Positions 6,795 to 6,938 of a stretch of 6,938 bases of DNA are shown here, one piece after another (the first letter of the stretch is position 1; each line of letters opens with the position of its first letter). Below the pieces are notes generated by a model, which was given only the letters and a program-made list of their open reading frames with translations, did not search any database and was not told the origin of the DNA. A program made the position numbers and the translations under genes. Source of the DNA: an uncultured Lachnospiraceae bacterium (GTDB lineage: Bacteria; Bacillota; Clostridia; Lachnospirales; Lachnospiraceae); assembly GCA_937891165.1 (NCBI GenBank), contig CALAEX010000063.1, positions 1 through 6,938 of the forward strand, written 5' to 3'.

Positions 6795-6938
6795 TTATAT
6801 TTTAATATTTCCTTTGATTTTCCTTCTATTTACATTAAATAAAGTATAATTCACCATAGTAGAAAAACTTCTTTTTTTTACTGTCAATGTACCACCAGTA
6901 GTTATTCTAATAAACATACGGTTGCTTGTAATCGATGG
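6795..6938 (-). CDS. C-terminal end of an unrecognised upstream gene (partial)
   Basis: From the right edge one minus-strand frame stays open for 47 codons to a TAA at 6797-6795, while the other two frames hit stops within 12 codons. The tail is basic (RSFSTMVNY, then NRRKIKGNIKI at the end) with no recognisable motif. It runs in the operon direction and ends about 40 bp before the open frame of the small gene at 6451-6690. That length of open frame in AT-rich DNA is suggestive but short, and chance cannot be excluded. The start lies outside the window. Confidence 0.4.
   Translation of the reverse strand, partial: PSITSNRMFIRITTGGTLTVKKRSFSTMVNYTLFNVNRRKIKGNIKI

Overview
The window looks like part of the conjugation (type IV secretion) module of an integrative and conjugative element from a low-GC Gram-positive gut-type bacterium, most likely a Clostridia/Lachnospiraceae member. 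The basis is the AT-rich sequence with strong GAGGTG-type ribosome binding sites, the VirB4 (TraE-like) ATPase followed directly by a very large membrane-anchored NlpC/P60 protein (the pair seen in Tn1549/CTn-type elements), and the absence of housekeeping genes. The taxon is inference from style and content; no marker gene is present.

Every gene lies on the minus strand, so transcription runs from high to low coordinates. At the right edge (6795-6938) is the tail of an unrecognised upstream gene. It is followed by a small unknown gene at 6451-6690 whose reading frame stays open further upstream but has lost any good start, then an unknown 163-residue soluble protein (5920-6411). Next comes a VirB4-type ATPase gene (3584-5916) broken in two by a 107-bp insertion, and then a 1146-residue one-pass membrane protein (128-3568) with a Cys/His-rich extracellular region and a C-terminal NlpC/P60 peptidase-like domain. 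A stem-loop terminator (87-123) closes the operon 4 nt after its last stop codon. Positions 1-86 beyond the terminator tract hold nothing I can name.

The central observation is the split in the VirB4 gene. The two halves align end to end with a normal VirB4, and the gap is a palindromic, MITE-like insert bounded by two copies of ACTAGT. Removing one copy plus the insert restores the frame exactly, with no residue missing. The C-terminal half has no ribosome binding site of its own. Two other signs point to a decaying or functionally shifted machine: the Walker B glutamate of VirB4 is glycine, and the expected catalytic histidine of the NlpC/P60 domain is tyrosine. Each is one transition away from the usual codon.

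If intact, the genes would work together as follows. VirB4 powers assembly of the mating channel at the inner face of the membrane. The NlpC/P60 protein spans the membrane and opens or binds the peptidoglycan outside. The small proteins are probably accessory, but nothing in their sequence says how. No RNA genes, CRISPR arrays or complete transposase genes were found.
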